DNA from: Streptomyces tanashiensis
Lineage (GTDB): Bacteria > Actinomycetota > Actinomycetes > Streptomycetales > Streptomycetaceae
DNA length: 64,000 nucleotides
Assembly (NCBI RefSeq): GCF_014648895.1
Contig: NZ_BMRZ01000001.1
Location: 310,001 to 374,000 of the forward strand
Direction of reading: 5' to 3'
Both the position numbers and the translations under genes were made by a program. The notes below the pieces were generated by a model. It saw only the letters and a list, made by a program, of their open reading frames with translations, was not told where the DNA came from and did not search any database. Shown in pieces: positions 42,497-51,055 of this stretch; position 1 is the stretch's first letter, and every line of letters starts with the position of its first letter.

Positions 42497-43923
42497 CCGC
42501 CCTCTACTCCGTCGACGACTGCGAGTCGCTGACGACCAAGCAGGTCCACGGCCTGTACAAGGACCACGTCAACAAGAGCCAGGTCTCCCTGATGACCTCC
42601 TTCGGCTTCGGCCAGGAGCTCGTCGAGAGCGCCGAGGGCGTCTGGATCACCCAGCGCGACGGCCGCCGCGTCCTCGACTTCACCGGCGGTGTCGGCGTCC
42701 TCAACCACGGCCACAACCACCCCCGGATCCTCGCCGCCCGGCAGCGGTTCCAGGAGCGGAAGAGCATGGAGGTCCACAAGACCTACTTCTCGCCGTACGT
42801 CGCGGCCCTCGGCCACAACCTGGCGGAGCTGCTGCCCGGCGACCTGAACATGTCGTTCTTCCCCAACTCCGGTGCGGAGGCGGTCGAGGGCGCGGTCAAG
42901 CTGGCGTACAAGTACCACGGCGGCCGGCGCTCCCGGGTGCTGCGGGCCGACATCTCCTTCCACGGCAAGCTGCTCGGCTCGGGCAGCCTGACCGGCCAGA
43001 ACCAGTCCGGGTTCCAGTTCCCCGGCATCCCCGGCGTGGGGATCTTCCGGTACGGGGACCTGGAGTCCGTCCGGAGCCTGGTCGCCGAACTCCGCACCGA
43101 CAAGGGCGAGTCGGACGTGTACGCGATCCTCGTCGAGCCGCTGTCGGCGTCGACGATGAACGAGTGCTCGGAGGAGTTCCTGCGCGGTCTGCGGGAGCTG
43201 TGCACGGCCGAGAACATCGTCCTGCTCTTCGACGAGATCTACACCGGCTGGGGCAAGACGGGCACCCTCTTCCACTTCATGCGGTACGAGGGTCTGGTCC
43301 CCGACATCCTCACCACCTCGAAGTCCTTCGGCGGCGGCAAGTCCTCCATCTCCGCGTTCGTCGCCCGCGAGCCGGTCTTCCGCAAGGCCTACGACAACCT
43401 CACCGACGCCCTGCTGCAGTCGACCTCCACCACCTACTACGGCTTCGGCGAGGAGGCGGTGACCGCGATCGAGGCGGTCAACGTGGCCGTGGAGGACGAC
43501 TATCCGGCCCGCGCGCGGGACATCGAGCGGATCCTCGCCCCGGGTCTGGAGCGGATCGCGAAGGAGTACCCGGACGTGGTGGCGGAGGTCCGCGGCCACG
43601 GCGCGCTGCACGGCGTCTTCCTGCACAAGGGCCCGAAGATCCTGGAGCTGGTGACGAAGCTGGTGCCGGGCGCGATGACGAAGGACCCGCGCTTCCGCAC
43701 CAAGCTCATCACCTCGTCGGTGGTCAACGCCCTGTACCGGGACCACGGCGTCTACACGTACTACACGCTCAACGGCGAGAACCCGCTGATGGTCGCCCCC
43801 TCGCTGGTCGCCGAGCCGCACGAGGTCGAGTTCTTCCTGGACTGCCTCGACAAGACCCTGGCCCAGGGTCTGCCCCGTCTGCTCACCCGTTTCGTCAAGG
43901 AGAAGGTGTCGTCGCTGTGGTAG
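42493..43923 (+). CDS. Class III PLP aminotransferase
   Basis: 476 residues, fold type I. Motifs: FTGGVGVLNHGHNHPRIL, MSFFPNSGAEAVEGAVKLAY (phosphate binding), LLFDEIYTGWGKTG (Asp for the pyridine nitrogen) and the PLP lysine in ILTTSKSFGGGKSSI. The general look is of diaminobutyrate or omega-amino transaminases, but the substrate may be a keto-sugar or keto acid. ATG overlaps the flippase-like stop (ATGA). Confidence 0.87.
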   Translation: MTALYSVDDCESLTTKQVHGLYKDHVNKSQVSLMTSFGFGQELVESAEGVWITQRDGRRVLDFTGGVGVLNHGHNHPRILAARQRFQERKSMEVHKTYFSPYVAALGHNLAELLPGDLNMSFFPNSGAEAVEGAVKLAYKYHGGRRSRVLRADISFHGKLLGSGSLTGQNQSGFQFPGIPGVGIFRYGDLESVRSLVAELRTDKGESDVYAILVEPLSASTMNECSEEFLRGLRELCTAENIVLLFDEIYTGWGKTGTLFHFMRYEGLVPDILTTSKSFGGGKSSISAFVAREPVFRKAYDNLTDALLQSTSTTYYGFGEEAVTAIEAVNVAVEDDYPARARDIERILAPGLERIAKEYPDVVAEVRGHGALHGVFLHKGPKILELVTKLVPGAMTKDPRFRTKLITSSVVNALYRDHGVYTYYTLNGENPLMVAPSLVAEPHEVEFFLDCLDKTLAQGLPRLLTRFVKEKVSSLW

Positions 43924-44969
43924 AGCGCATCGTGGTCACCGGCGGTGCCGGAATGCTCGGTTCGACCCTGATCGAGCGGCTGCTCGACGAGGGCCGGCAG
44001 GTGCACTGCGTGGACCTGCGGGCCCCGCGCACGGAGCACGCTCACCTCACGCACACGGTCTCGGACGTCCGGGACACCGTCACGATGAAGCGGGCCACGG
44101 CGGACGCCGACGTGGTGGTGCACTGCGCCGCCGCCCTGCCCAGCTACCCGGCCGACACGATCCGCTCGGTGATCGTCGGCGGGACGGAGGCGGTCCTGAC
44201 GGCCGCCGAGGCGAACGCCGTGCCCCGGGTCGTGCACATCTCCTCGACCGCCGTGTACGGACTGCCGAAGGTGGTGCCGACCCCGGAGGAGTACCCGCGC
44301 GAGCCCGTCGACACGTACAGCGCCGCCAAGGCGGAGGCCGAGGAGGTCGCCGAGCGGTTCCGCGGCCGGGAGATGTGCGTGCCGATCCTGCGGCCCAAGA
44401 CCTTCCTCGGGCCGGGCCGGATGGGGCTCTTCGCGATGCTCTTCGAGTGGGCCGAGGAGGGCCGGAACTTCCCGGTCCTCGGCCGGGGCGACGTCCGCAT
44501 CCAGATGTTCGACGTGGCCGACCTGGTCGACGCGGTGGTCACCGCCATGGAGGCGCCCGCCGAGCGGGCCGACGACACCTTCAACCTCGGCGCCACCGAG
44601 TTCGGCACGATACGCGAGGACTTCCAGGCCGTCCTGGACGCGGCCGGGCACGGCAAGCGGGTCCGCTCGCTGCCCGCGAAGCCGGCGCTCGCCACGCTCA
44701 GTCTGCTCCAGCGCTCCGGGCTCTCCCCGGTCTACGGGCGCCTGCTGCACAAGCTCCTCGACGACAGCTTCGTCTCCACCGAGAAGGCCAGGGACGTCCT
44801 CGGCTTCCGGCCGGTCCACTCCAACCAGGACGCGATCCTGCGCACCTTCGCCTGGTGGCGCGAGCAGCGGCGCACCGCCGGCGCCCGCCCCACGAAGAAG
44901 AGCGAGGGCGTCACCAGCGTCGAACCGTGGCGGCAGGGAGCACTCTCCCTCGCCAAGGTCCTCTTCTAG
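43917..44969 (+). CDS. NAD-dependent epimerase/dehydratase (extended SDR)
   Basis: 350 residues. Rossmann motif VVTGGAGMLGSTLIERLLDE near the start, catalytic Ser/Thr in HISSTAVYG and YxxxK in TYSAAKAEAE. The layout fits sugar-nucleotide or 3-beta-HSD-like epimerases; the start GTG 43917 overlaps the aminotransferase end by seven bases and has AAGGAGAAGG upstream. The last ~40 residues are a basic, low-complexity tail (TKKSEGVTSVEPWRQ). Substrate unknown. Confidence 0.87.
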   Translation: MVERIVVTGGAGMLGSTLIERLLDEGRQVHCVDLRAPRTEHAHLTHTVSDVRDTVTMKRATADADVVVHCAAALPSYPADTIRSVIVGGTEAVLTAAEANAVPRVVHISSTAVYGLPKVVPTPEEYPREPVDTYSAAKAEAEEVAERFRGREMCVPILRPKTFLGPGRMGLFAMLFEWAEEGRNFPVLGRGDVRIQMFDVADLVDAVVTAMEAPAERADDTFNLGATEFGTIREDFQAVLDAAGHGKRVRSLPAKPALATLSLLQRSGLSPVYGRLLHKLLDDSFVSTEKARDVLGFRPVHSNQDAILRTFAWWREQRRTAGARPTKKSEGVTSVEPWRQGALSLAKVLF

Positions 44970-44981
44970 GAGAACTCCCCG

Positions 44982-46025
44982 ATGTCCCTCCCCCTGGTCT
45001 CCGTCATCGTTCCCAACTACAACTACGGCCGCTCGATCGGCCTGTGCGTCGAGGCCGCCCTCGCCCAGACGTACCCGAACATCGAGGTCCTCGTCGTCGA
45101 CGACTGCTCCACCGACGACTCCGCGGCGATCGCCGCCGCGGCCGGCGCCCGGGTGGTCTCCACCGGCGTCAACGGCGGGGTCGCGGTCGCCCGCAACCTC
45201 GGTGCGGAGCTCTCCTCCGGCGAGATCCTGGTCTTCCTCGACTCCGACGTGGCCATGCACCCCGACGCGGTCGCCAGGTCGGTCGAACTCCTCGCCTCCG
45301 GGCAGGGGTACGGCGCGATCTGCGGCACCTACGAGCCGGAGCCGCTGATCCGCGACAGTCTGATCGAGGAGTACCGATCGCTCCAGCAGTACTACCTGCT
45401 GCTGAAGTCGGAGGGGGTCATCGACACCGTCCACACCGCGATCCTGGCCATGCCCCGGCGGGTCTTCGACGAGGTGGGGCCGTTCAACCCGATCCTGCGG
45501 CACACCGAGGACCAGGACTACGGGCGCCGGATCTCCGAGCGGTACACGGTGCTCAGCTCCCTGGAGGTGCGCGGCCGGCACGACCACGACGACACCGTGC
45601 GGATCGTCCTCGACAAGGTCTTCGCCCGCGCCCGGCTCGCCGTGCCGCTCATCCTCGGCAGGCGGCACCTCCAGGGCGGCTTCGTCACGGGACCGCGCGC
45701 GGGCGCCAGCCTGGCCGCGCCCCTGACGGTCGCGGCGCTGGCAGCGCCCTTCCTGTGGGGGCCCGCGTGGGCGCTGCTGCCGCTCGCGCTGTTCGTCCTG
45801 GGTGTCTGGGGCGACCTGGACATGTACCGGGAGGTGCGGCGGCACCGGGGGCGCCTGTTCCTCGGGTACTTCGTGGCGGTCAACTTCCTGGTGAACCTGA
45901 CGGTGTTCGCGGCGATCGGGGTCGCGGGCGTGCAGTGGCTGTGCTCGAAGCGGTTCCGGCACCTGTACGACCCGCAGCCGCGCCCCGACCTCGCGCGGCT
46001 GCCCGCGGGTGCCTCCCATGGCTGA
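44982..46025 (+). CDS. GT2 family glycosyltransferase, membrane-anchored
   Basis: 347 residues, paralogue of the gene at 39482: SVIVPNYNYGRSIGLCVEAA, VLVVDDCSTDDSAAIA, FLDSDVAMHPDAVARS, HTEDQDYGRRISERY (ED motif), then three helices (SLAAPLTVAALAAPFLW; LLPLALFVLGVWG; YFVAVNFLVNLTVFAAIG). Shared intact DxD and ED motifs suggest both are active. The next gene starts inside its end with an 8-base overlap. Confidence 0.88.
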   Translation: MSLPLVSVIVPNYNYGRSIGLCVEAALAQTYPNIEVLVVDDCSTDDSAAIAAAAGARVVSTGVNGGVAVARNLGAELSSGEILVFLDSDVAMHPDAVARSVELLASGQGYGAICGTYEPEPLIRDSLIEEYRSLQQYYLLLKSEGVIDTVHTAILAMPRRVFDEVGPFNPILRHTEDQDYGRRISERYTVLSSLEVRGRHDHDDTVRIVLDKVFARARLAVPLILGRRHLQGGFVTGPRAGASLAAPLTVAALAAPFLWGPAWALLPLALFVLGVWGDLDMYREVRRHRGRLFLGYFVAVNFLVNLTVFAAIGVAGVQWLCSKRFRHLYDPQPRPDLARLPAGASHG

Positions 46026-47133
46026 CACGCTCGCCCCGCCGGAGACCGTCCCCGCGGCCCCCGCCCCTCCCCGCCGCCGGAACCGGCTGGTCCTCGGCAC
46101 CGCCCTGGCCTGGCTCGCGCTGCTCCTCGTCGAGTGGGCGGCGGACGGCCGGATCTGGCTCGGGCACCTGGTCGGCATCGTGCCGCCGGCCGTCTTCGTC
46201 CTGGTGCCGCTCGGGCTCGCGGTCCTGGCGCTCCTCGCCCGGGGCGCCGCCCGGTGGCGGACCCTCGCCGCCGCGGCGCTGGCCCTGATCCTGGGCTTCG
46301 GGCAGTCGGGCTTCGACCCGGCGGCGCTGTGGCGGGCGGAGCCGCGGCCCGGCCCGGACGCGGTACGGGTCTTCGCCTGGAACACCAACTCGTGGAACCA
46401 GCTGCTCGGCACCCAGGACCACTTCTACGCCTTCCTGAAGGCGAAGGACGCGGACGTGTACCTGCTGCACGAGTACCAGCACGTCACCGCCGACCGGAAG
46501 GGCAGGCTGCCGATCGACGATCTGGCGCGGCTGCGCCGGGAGTTCCCCGGCTACGGGGTGGCGGTCCGGGGCGAGCTGGTGACGCTCTCGCGCTTCCCGA
46601 TCCTGCGGCGGCCGGCCGTGGGCCCGGCCCGGGAGGTGCCGCCGGGCGCGGACTGGCCGACGGAGTACCGCGAGAACAAGGTGCTGCGGACGGACGTGCT
46701 GGTCAGGGGGCGCACGGTGTCCTTCTACAACGTGCACATGCCGGTGTGGAACAGCATGCCGGACGGCCTCCTCTCCGCCGCCTTCTACCGTCACATGCGG
46801 GAGCGGTCCGCCCCGCGCCGTGCGCAGTACGAGGGCCTGGAGGCGGACCTGGCGGCCAACCGCAACCCGGTGGTGGTGGCCGGCGACTTCAACGCGACGG
46901 CCGCGATGTCGGACCTCGACCCGCTCCGGGAGCGCCTCGACGACGCCGCGGAGGTGAGCACCGACCCGTACCCGACGAGCTGGGAGGAGGGCGGCTGGAA
47001 GCCCTTCTGGCGGACCGACTGGGCGTTCACCGGGAACGGGGCGCGGGCGGAGCGGTACGCGTTCGGCGCTCCGGAGAAGCTGTCGGACCACGCCGTGCAG
47101 GACCTGTGGGTGTCGCTGCCGGGGAGCGGATGA
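46018..47133 (+). CDS. Membrane-anchored EEP (endonuclease/exonuclease/phosphatase) protein A
   Basis: 371 residues. Three N-terminal helices (LVLGTALAWLALLLVEWAA; VFVLVPLGLAVLALLARGA; LAAAALALILGFGQSG) are followed by an EEP domain: FAWNTNSWNQ, DVYLLHEYQH, SFYNVHMPVWN, VVVAGDFNATAAMSD and the final SDHAVQDLW. All metal and catalytic motifs look intact, so it is probably a phosphodiesterase or phosphatase facing outward. Acts perhaps on lipid-linked phosphate. Overlap ATGA with the next paralogue. Confidence 0.87.
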   Translation: MADTLAPPETVPAAPAPPRRRNRLVLGTALAWLALLLVEWAADGRIWLGHLVGIVPPAVFVLVPLGLAVLALLARGAARWRTLAAAALALILGFGQSGFDPAALWRAEPRPGPDAVRVFAWNTNSWNQLLGTQDHFYAFLKAKDADVYLLHEYQHVTADRKGRLPIDDLARLRREFPGYGVAVRGELVTLSRFPILRRPAVGPAREVPPGADWPTEYRENKVLRTDVLVRGRTVSFYNVHMPVWNSMPDGLLSAAFYRHMRERSAPRRAQYEGLEADLAANRNPVVVAGDFNATAAMSDLDPLRERLDDAAEVSTDPYPTSWEEGGWKPFWRTDWAFTGNGARAERYAFGAPEKLSDHAVQDLWVSLPGSG

Positions 47134-48101
47134 CGGCGATGGTCCTGTACTGCGCCCTCGGCTGGGCGGTGTTCCTCGCCCTGCACCTCGCGCTCAACGG
47201 CCGCTGGTGGCCGTGGCTCGCGGTCTCGCTGTTGCCGCCGGTCGCCCTCGCGCTCGTCCCGCTGGCGCTGCTCGCCGCCGCCGTGGTCACCGGCGGCCGG
47301 CTCGCGGCGGCGCTGGCCGGGGGCTGTCTGCTCGTGGCCTGGCCGCAGAACGGGATCAACCTGCGGGGGCTCCTCCCCCGGGGGCCCGAGGAGGACGGCC
47401 TGCGGCTGGTGTCCTGGAACACCCAGCACTGGAACCAGGGCGGCGACCCCGACCGCTTCTACGCCTTCCTGCGCGCGCTCGACGCCGACGTGTACGTCCT
47501 CCAGGAGTACCTGAACGGCTTCGAGGGCGGCGCGGTCTGGGACATCGACGACGAGGAGCGGCTGCGGGCCGCGTTCCCCGGCCACCACCTGGCCGTCGGC
47601 AACAACTCCGTGACGCTGTCCCGGTTCCCGCCCGCCGGGCCGCCCGTGCCGGTCGGCGCCTGCTCGCTCCGGGTGGACCTGCGGGTCGGGGACGGTGTCC
47701 TGTCGACGTACAACGTGCACATCCCGGTCCAGCTCACGGTGATGAACCCGCTGCGGCCGGCCTTCCTCCGGGACGTGCGGCGCCGGGCGGCGGCCCGCGA
47801 CCGGGAGTACGCGGCGCTCGTCGCCGACCTGCGGGGCAACCCGCACCCGGTGCTGGTGACCGGGGACTTCAACACGAGCGCCGCCATCGGCGACATCCGC
47901 CGGATGCCGCGCTCGCTGCGCGACGCGATCGGCGCCTGCCGTGCGCTCCTCCCGGCCAGCTGGAACGCCCGCGCGCGGCTGCGGCTGTGGCGGATCGACT
48001 GGGCGTTCACCGGCGGCGGCGCCCGGGTCGGCTCGTACCGCTTCCGCGCCGCGGAGGGCCTCTCGGACCACCTGGTCCAGGAGCTGACCGTCACCGTATG
48101 A
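47130..48101 (+). CDS. Membrane-anchored EEP protein B
   Basis: 323 residues, tandem paralogue of the preceding gene with three N-terminal helices (ALGWAVFLALHLALN; LAVSLLPPVALALVPLALLA) and an EEP domain: VSWNTQHWNQG, DVYVLQEYLNGFEGG, STYNVHIPVQLTVMN, VLVTGDFNTSAAIGD and SDHLVQELTV. Active-site motifs are complete. The duplicated pair may act on two related phosphate groups or as a heterodimer. Confidence 0.87.
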   Translation: MTAMVLYCALGWAVFLALHLALNGRWWPWLAVSLLPPVALALVPLALLAAAVVTGGRLAAALAGGCLLVAWPQNGINLRGLLPRGPEEDGLRLVSWNTQHWNQGGDPDRFYAFLRALDADVYVLQEYLNGFEGGAVWDIDDEERLRAAFPGHHLAVGNNSVTLSRFPPAGPPVPVGACSLRVDLRVGDGVLSTYNVHIPVQLTVMNPLRPAFLRDVRRRAAARDREYAALVADLRGNPHPVLVTGDFNTSAAIGDIRRMPRSLRDAIGACRALLPASWNARARLRLWRIDWAFTGGGARVGSYRFRAAEGLSDHLVQELTVTV

Positions 48102-48118
48102 GAGAGAGGGAAGACACC

Positions 48119-49084
48119 ATGGAGTACACGAACCTGGGCGGAACCGAGGGTCCGCGCGTGTCCACGCTGTGCCTGGGCACCCTGCCGTTCGGCACCCGGA
48201 TCGACGAGGCTGCGGCCTTCGCCGTGCTTGACCGTTTCCACGAGGCCGGCGGCACCTTCATCGACACCGCGAACACCTACGCCTTCTGGGAGCCGGGCGC
48301 GACCGGCGCGGAGAGCGAGCTGCTCATCGGCCGGTGGCTGCGGAGCCGGGGCGTCCGGGACGAGATGGTGCTCGCGACCAAGGTCGGCGCCCTGCCCGAT
48401 CCGCCGGGCTCGGCCTGGCCGGAGTGCGCGGAGGGCCTGTCGGCGCCGGTGATCCGCCGCCAGCTGGAGGAGAGCCTGCGGAACCTGGGCACGGACCGGA
48501 TCGACCTGTACTACGCGCACATCGACGACCGGTCGACGCCGGTCGCGGAGACGATGGGCGTGTTCGGCGAGCTGGTGGACGTGGGGAAGATCGGCCGGGC
48601 CGGCTGCTCGAACTTCGCGGCCTGGCGGATCGAGGAGTCGCGGGGCGCGGCGGTCGCCGCCGACGTGCCGGACTACGCGGCCGTGCAGCAGCGGTACACG
48701 TACCTCCGGCCGCGCCCCGGGGCGGAGTTCGGGGTGAACCCGCACGCCTCGGAGGAGCTGCTGGACTACCTGGGGACGCGTCCGGAGCTGACGTTCACGG
48801 CGTACACGACCCAGTTGACGGGGGCGTACACCGATCCGGGCAAGGAGATCCCGGACCAGTACCGGCACGCGGGTTCGGAGCGCCGTCTGAAGGTGCTCGC
48901 CGAGGTGGCGGCGGAGCTCGGGGTGACCGCGAACCAGGTGGTCCTGGCCTGGGCGCTGGGCGGCGGGCTGCCCGTCCTGCCGGTGATCGGGGCGAGTTCG
49001 CCGGAGCAGCTGGACGAGACGCTCGGCGCGGTGGGGCTGCGTCTGGACGACGAGCTGAGGAAGCGGCTCGACGATGTGGACTGA
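48119..49084 (+). CDS. Aldo/keto reductase
   Basis: 321 residues, (beta/alpha)8 AKR. Catalytic tetrad appears as Asp/Tyr in FIDTANTYAFWEPG, Lys in VLATKVG and His in IDLYYAHIDDRS; NADPH-binding C-terminus includes VLPVIGASSPEQLDETL. ATG 48119 has AGAGAGGGAAG upstream, 17 bases past the EEP stop. It would reduce a keto group on a sugar or sugar lipid in this pathway. Confidence 0.9.
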   Translation: MEYTNLGGTEGPRVSTLCLGTLPFGTRIDEAAAFAVLDRFHEAGGTFIDTANTYAFWEPGATGAESELLIGRWLRSRGVRDEMVLATKVGALPDPPGSAWPECAEGLSAPVIRRQLEESLRNLGTDRIDLYYAHIDDRSTPVAETMGVFGELVDVGKIGRAGCSNFAAWRIEESRGAAVAADVPDYAAVQQRYTYLRPRPGAEFGVNPHASEELLDYLGTRPELTFTAYTTQLTGAYTDPGKEIPDQYRHAGSERRLKVLAEVAAELGVTANQVVLAWALGGGLPVLPVIGASSPEQLDETLGAVGLRLDDELRKRLDDVD

Positions 49085-51038
49085 GCGGGTACGGACCGCG
49101 GTGCTGCGGCACCGGGCCGCGGTCGGGGTGGTGTGGCTGCTGGTGCTGCTGCTCGGCGGGGCGACGGCGGTGCTCGGCCTCGGGCGGCTGGACCAGTCGT
49201 TCACCGCCTCCGGCGGGCCGGGCCACCGGGCGAACCTGGCAGTCCAGGAGCGGTACGGGAACGGTGCGGCGGTCGCCCCGCTGGTCGCGGTCGTGACCTG
49301 GGACGTGCGCACCCGGGAGTCCGCCGAGCGGCTCGCGGACGCGCTCGACCGGGTGGCGGGACCGGGCGCGCGGACGGTCTCGTACGCGGGGACGGGCGAC
49401 GAGGGCTTCCTCGGCGCGGACGGCCGGACCGCGTACGCGCTGGTCTACCCGGGGGCCGGGAAGCCGGACCTGGCGGGCCTGGCGGCCGTCGAGGAGGCGG
49501 CGGTCTCGCTGCGCGCGGGGCTGCGGTCGGCGCTGCCCGAGGCGCGGGTCGAGGTGACGGGGGTGCTCCCGCTCCAGCACGACAGTGCGCTCGCGGGGCC
49601 GGGGGCGGCGGCCCTCGCGGTGAAGGCGGCCTGTGCGCTCGGGCTGCTGCTGGTGCTCGTCCTGGCGTTCCGCTCGACGCTCGGGGTCCTGGCGCCGCTG
49701 CTCCTGGCGGCCGTGACCTCGGTCGGGGCGCTCGTGCTGGTGGAGGCGGTGGCCGGGTTCGCCGAGATCAGCTTCGTCGTGGTGTACCTGGTGCCGGTGA
49801 CGGCGTTCGTGGTCGCGGTGCACCGGTGGGCGCAGCCGCCGGGGACGGCCGACCGGTCGGCGGTGACGGGCGGCGCGGCGGGCGCGGCGGCCTGCGCGGT
49901 CCTCGCGGTGTGCCCGGCCGCGTTTCTGCGGTCGGTCGGGGTCGCGGGCCTCGCGGTCTGCGCGGTGGGCACGGCGGCGGCCCTGACGCTGACGCCGGTG
50001 CTGCGGTCGGTGGCGGGGCCGGTGGCAGGGCTTCGGTCCGCACGCCGCGCCCGTGCGTTCCCCGCCGTCGGTCTCGTCCGACCCGCCCGTGCGCTCCCGG
50101 CCGTCGGTCTCGTCCTGCTCGTCCTGCTCACGGGCGCGGCCACGCAGCTGCGGGTCGGGAATCCGGAGGCCCGGGCCCTCGTGGCGAGCGGTCCGGCCCG
50201 GGACGGTCTGGACCGGCTCGCGGCGGCCGGGGTGCCGTCGGGGGTGCTGAACCCGCTGGAGCTCCTGGTGCCCGAGGGCGGGGACGCGGCGGAAGTGGCC
50301 GCTCGGGCGGCGCGGGTGCCGGGGGTGCTGCTCGCTGCGGCGCCCGCCGCCTGGCAGCGCTCCGGGTCCGCGCTGGTCGTGGTCGTCCCGGCGGAGGAGC
50401 CGATGACGGCGGCCGGGGCCGGGACGGTGACCGCGCTGCGGTCGGCGCTCGCGGACACGGGCGTCCTGGTGGGCGGTTCGGGTGTGGTGGACCGGGATCT
50501 GGTGGACGGGGTGTACGGACTGCTGCCGTACGCGGTCCCTCTGGCGGCCCTCGCGGCCTTCGGGGTGGTCGCCCGGCGCCTGGGGCCGGGCCCGGCGGCG
50601 CGGGCGGTGCTCGGCGGGCTGCTCGCGGCGGGCGCGTCGGCGGGGGCGCTCGTGGTGGTGTGGCAGTGGGGCCCGGCGGGGACCGGCGCGGTGACGGGCT
50701 GGGTGCCGCTGGTGGTGGGCGCCTTCGCGTTCTGCGTGTCCCTGGAGCGGTCGGCGGCCTCGGCGTCGGGCGGGCCCGGGTGGGCGGGCGGGGTGGCGGC
50801 GGTCGCGGGCGCGCTCGCGGTGCTGGCGGTGGGGATCGGTCCGCAGGTGGAACTCGCCCTGCTGGTCTCCGGGTTCGCGGCGGGCGCGGTGGCCGCCGTG
50901 GCGTCCGGCCGTCTCCTCGTCGTGCGCGCGGGGGTGCGCCCCGGAGTTCACCCCAATTGGTCTAGACCTAGACGGTCTCTCCCCTCTAGCATCGACGACC
51001 GCGATCACGAGTTCGACCGGTCGCGCCACGGAAGGTGA
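49074..51038 (+). CDS. MMPL/RND-type membrane protein, degenerate
   Basis: 654 residues with the RND two-repeat layout: helix 1 (AVGVVWLLVLLLGGATAVLG), large outer loop, about five helices, a second loop and a second helix set. Expected GxDY (helix 4) and TDY (helix 10) proton-relay motifs are replaced by VPVTAFVVAVHRW and VVGAFAFCVSLER, so both Asp-Tyr pairs are missing. Starts inside the aldo-keto reductase end (11-base overlap). Last ~30 residues are basic and overlap the next gene's promoter. Substrate unknown. Confidence 0.8.
   Translation: MWTERVRTAVLRHRAAVGVVWLLVLLLGGATAVLGLGRLDQSFTASGGPGHRANLAVQERYGNGAAVAPLVAVVTWDVRTRESAERLADALDRVAGPGARTVSYAGTGDEGFLGADGRTAYALVYPGAGKPDLAGLAAVEEAAVSLRAGLRSALPEARVEVTGVLPLQHDSALAGPGAAALAVKAACALGLLLVLVLAFRSTLGVLAPLLLAAVTSVGALVLVEAVAGFAEISFVVVYLVPVTAFVVAVHRWAQPPGTADRSAVTGGAAGAAACAVLAVCPAAFLRSVGVAGLAVCAVGTAAALTLTPVLRSVAGPVAGLRSARRARAFPAVGLVRPARALPAVGLVLLVLLTGAATQLRVGNPEARALVASGPARDGLDRLAAAGVPSGVLNPLELLVPEGGDAAEVAARAARVPGVLLAAAPAAWQRSGSALVVVVPAEEPMTAAGAGTVTALRSALADTGVLVGGSGVVDRDLVDGVYGLLPYAVPLAALAAFGVVARRLGPGPAARAVLGGLLAAGASAGALVVVWQWGPAGTGAVTGWVPLVVGAFAFCVSLERSAASASGGPGWAGGVAAVAGALAVLAVGIGPQVELALLVSGFAAGAVAAVASGRLLVVRAGVRPGVHPNWSRPRRSLPSSIDDRDHEFDRSRHGR
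50956..50971. promoter_or_regulatory. Dre-like site inside the 3' end of the MMPL-type gene
   Basis: ATTGGTCTAGACCTAG has a perfect GGTCTAGACC palindrome (12 of 16 dre positions) followed by an overlapping TAGACGGTCT. It lies 84 bases before the LuxR-like gene start. Confidence 0.55.
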
Positions 51039-51055
51039 CGAGGGGGAGATACCTG

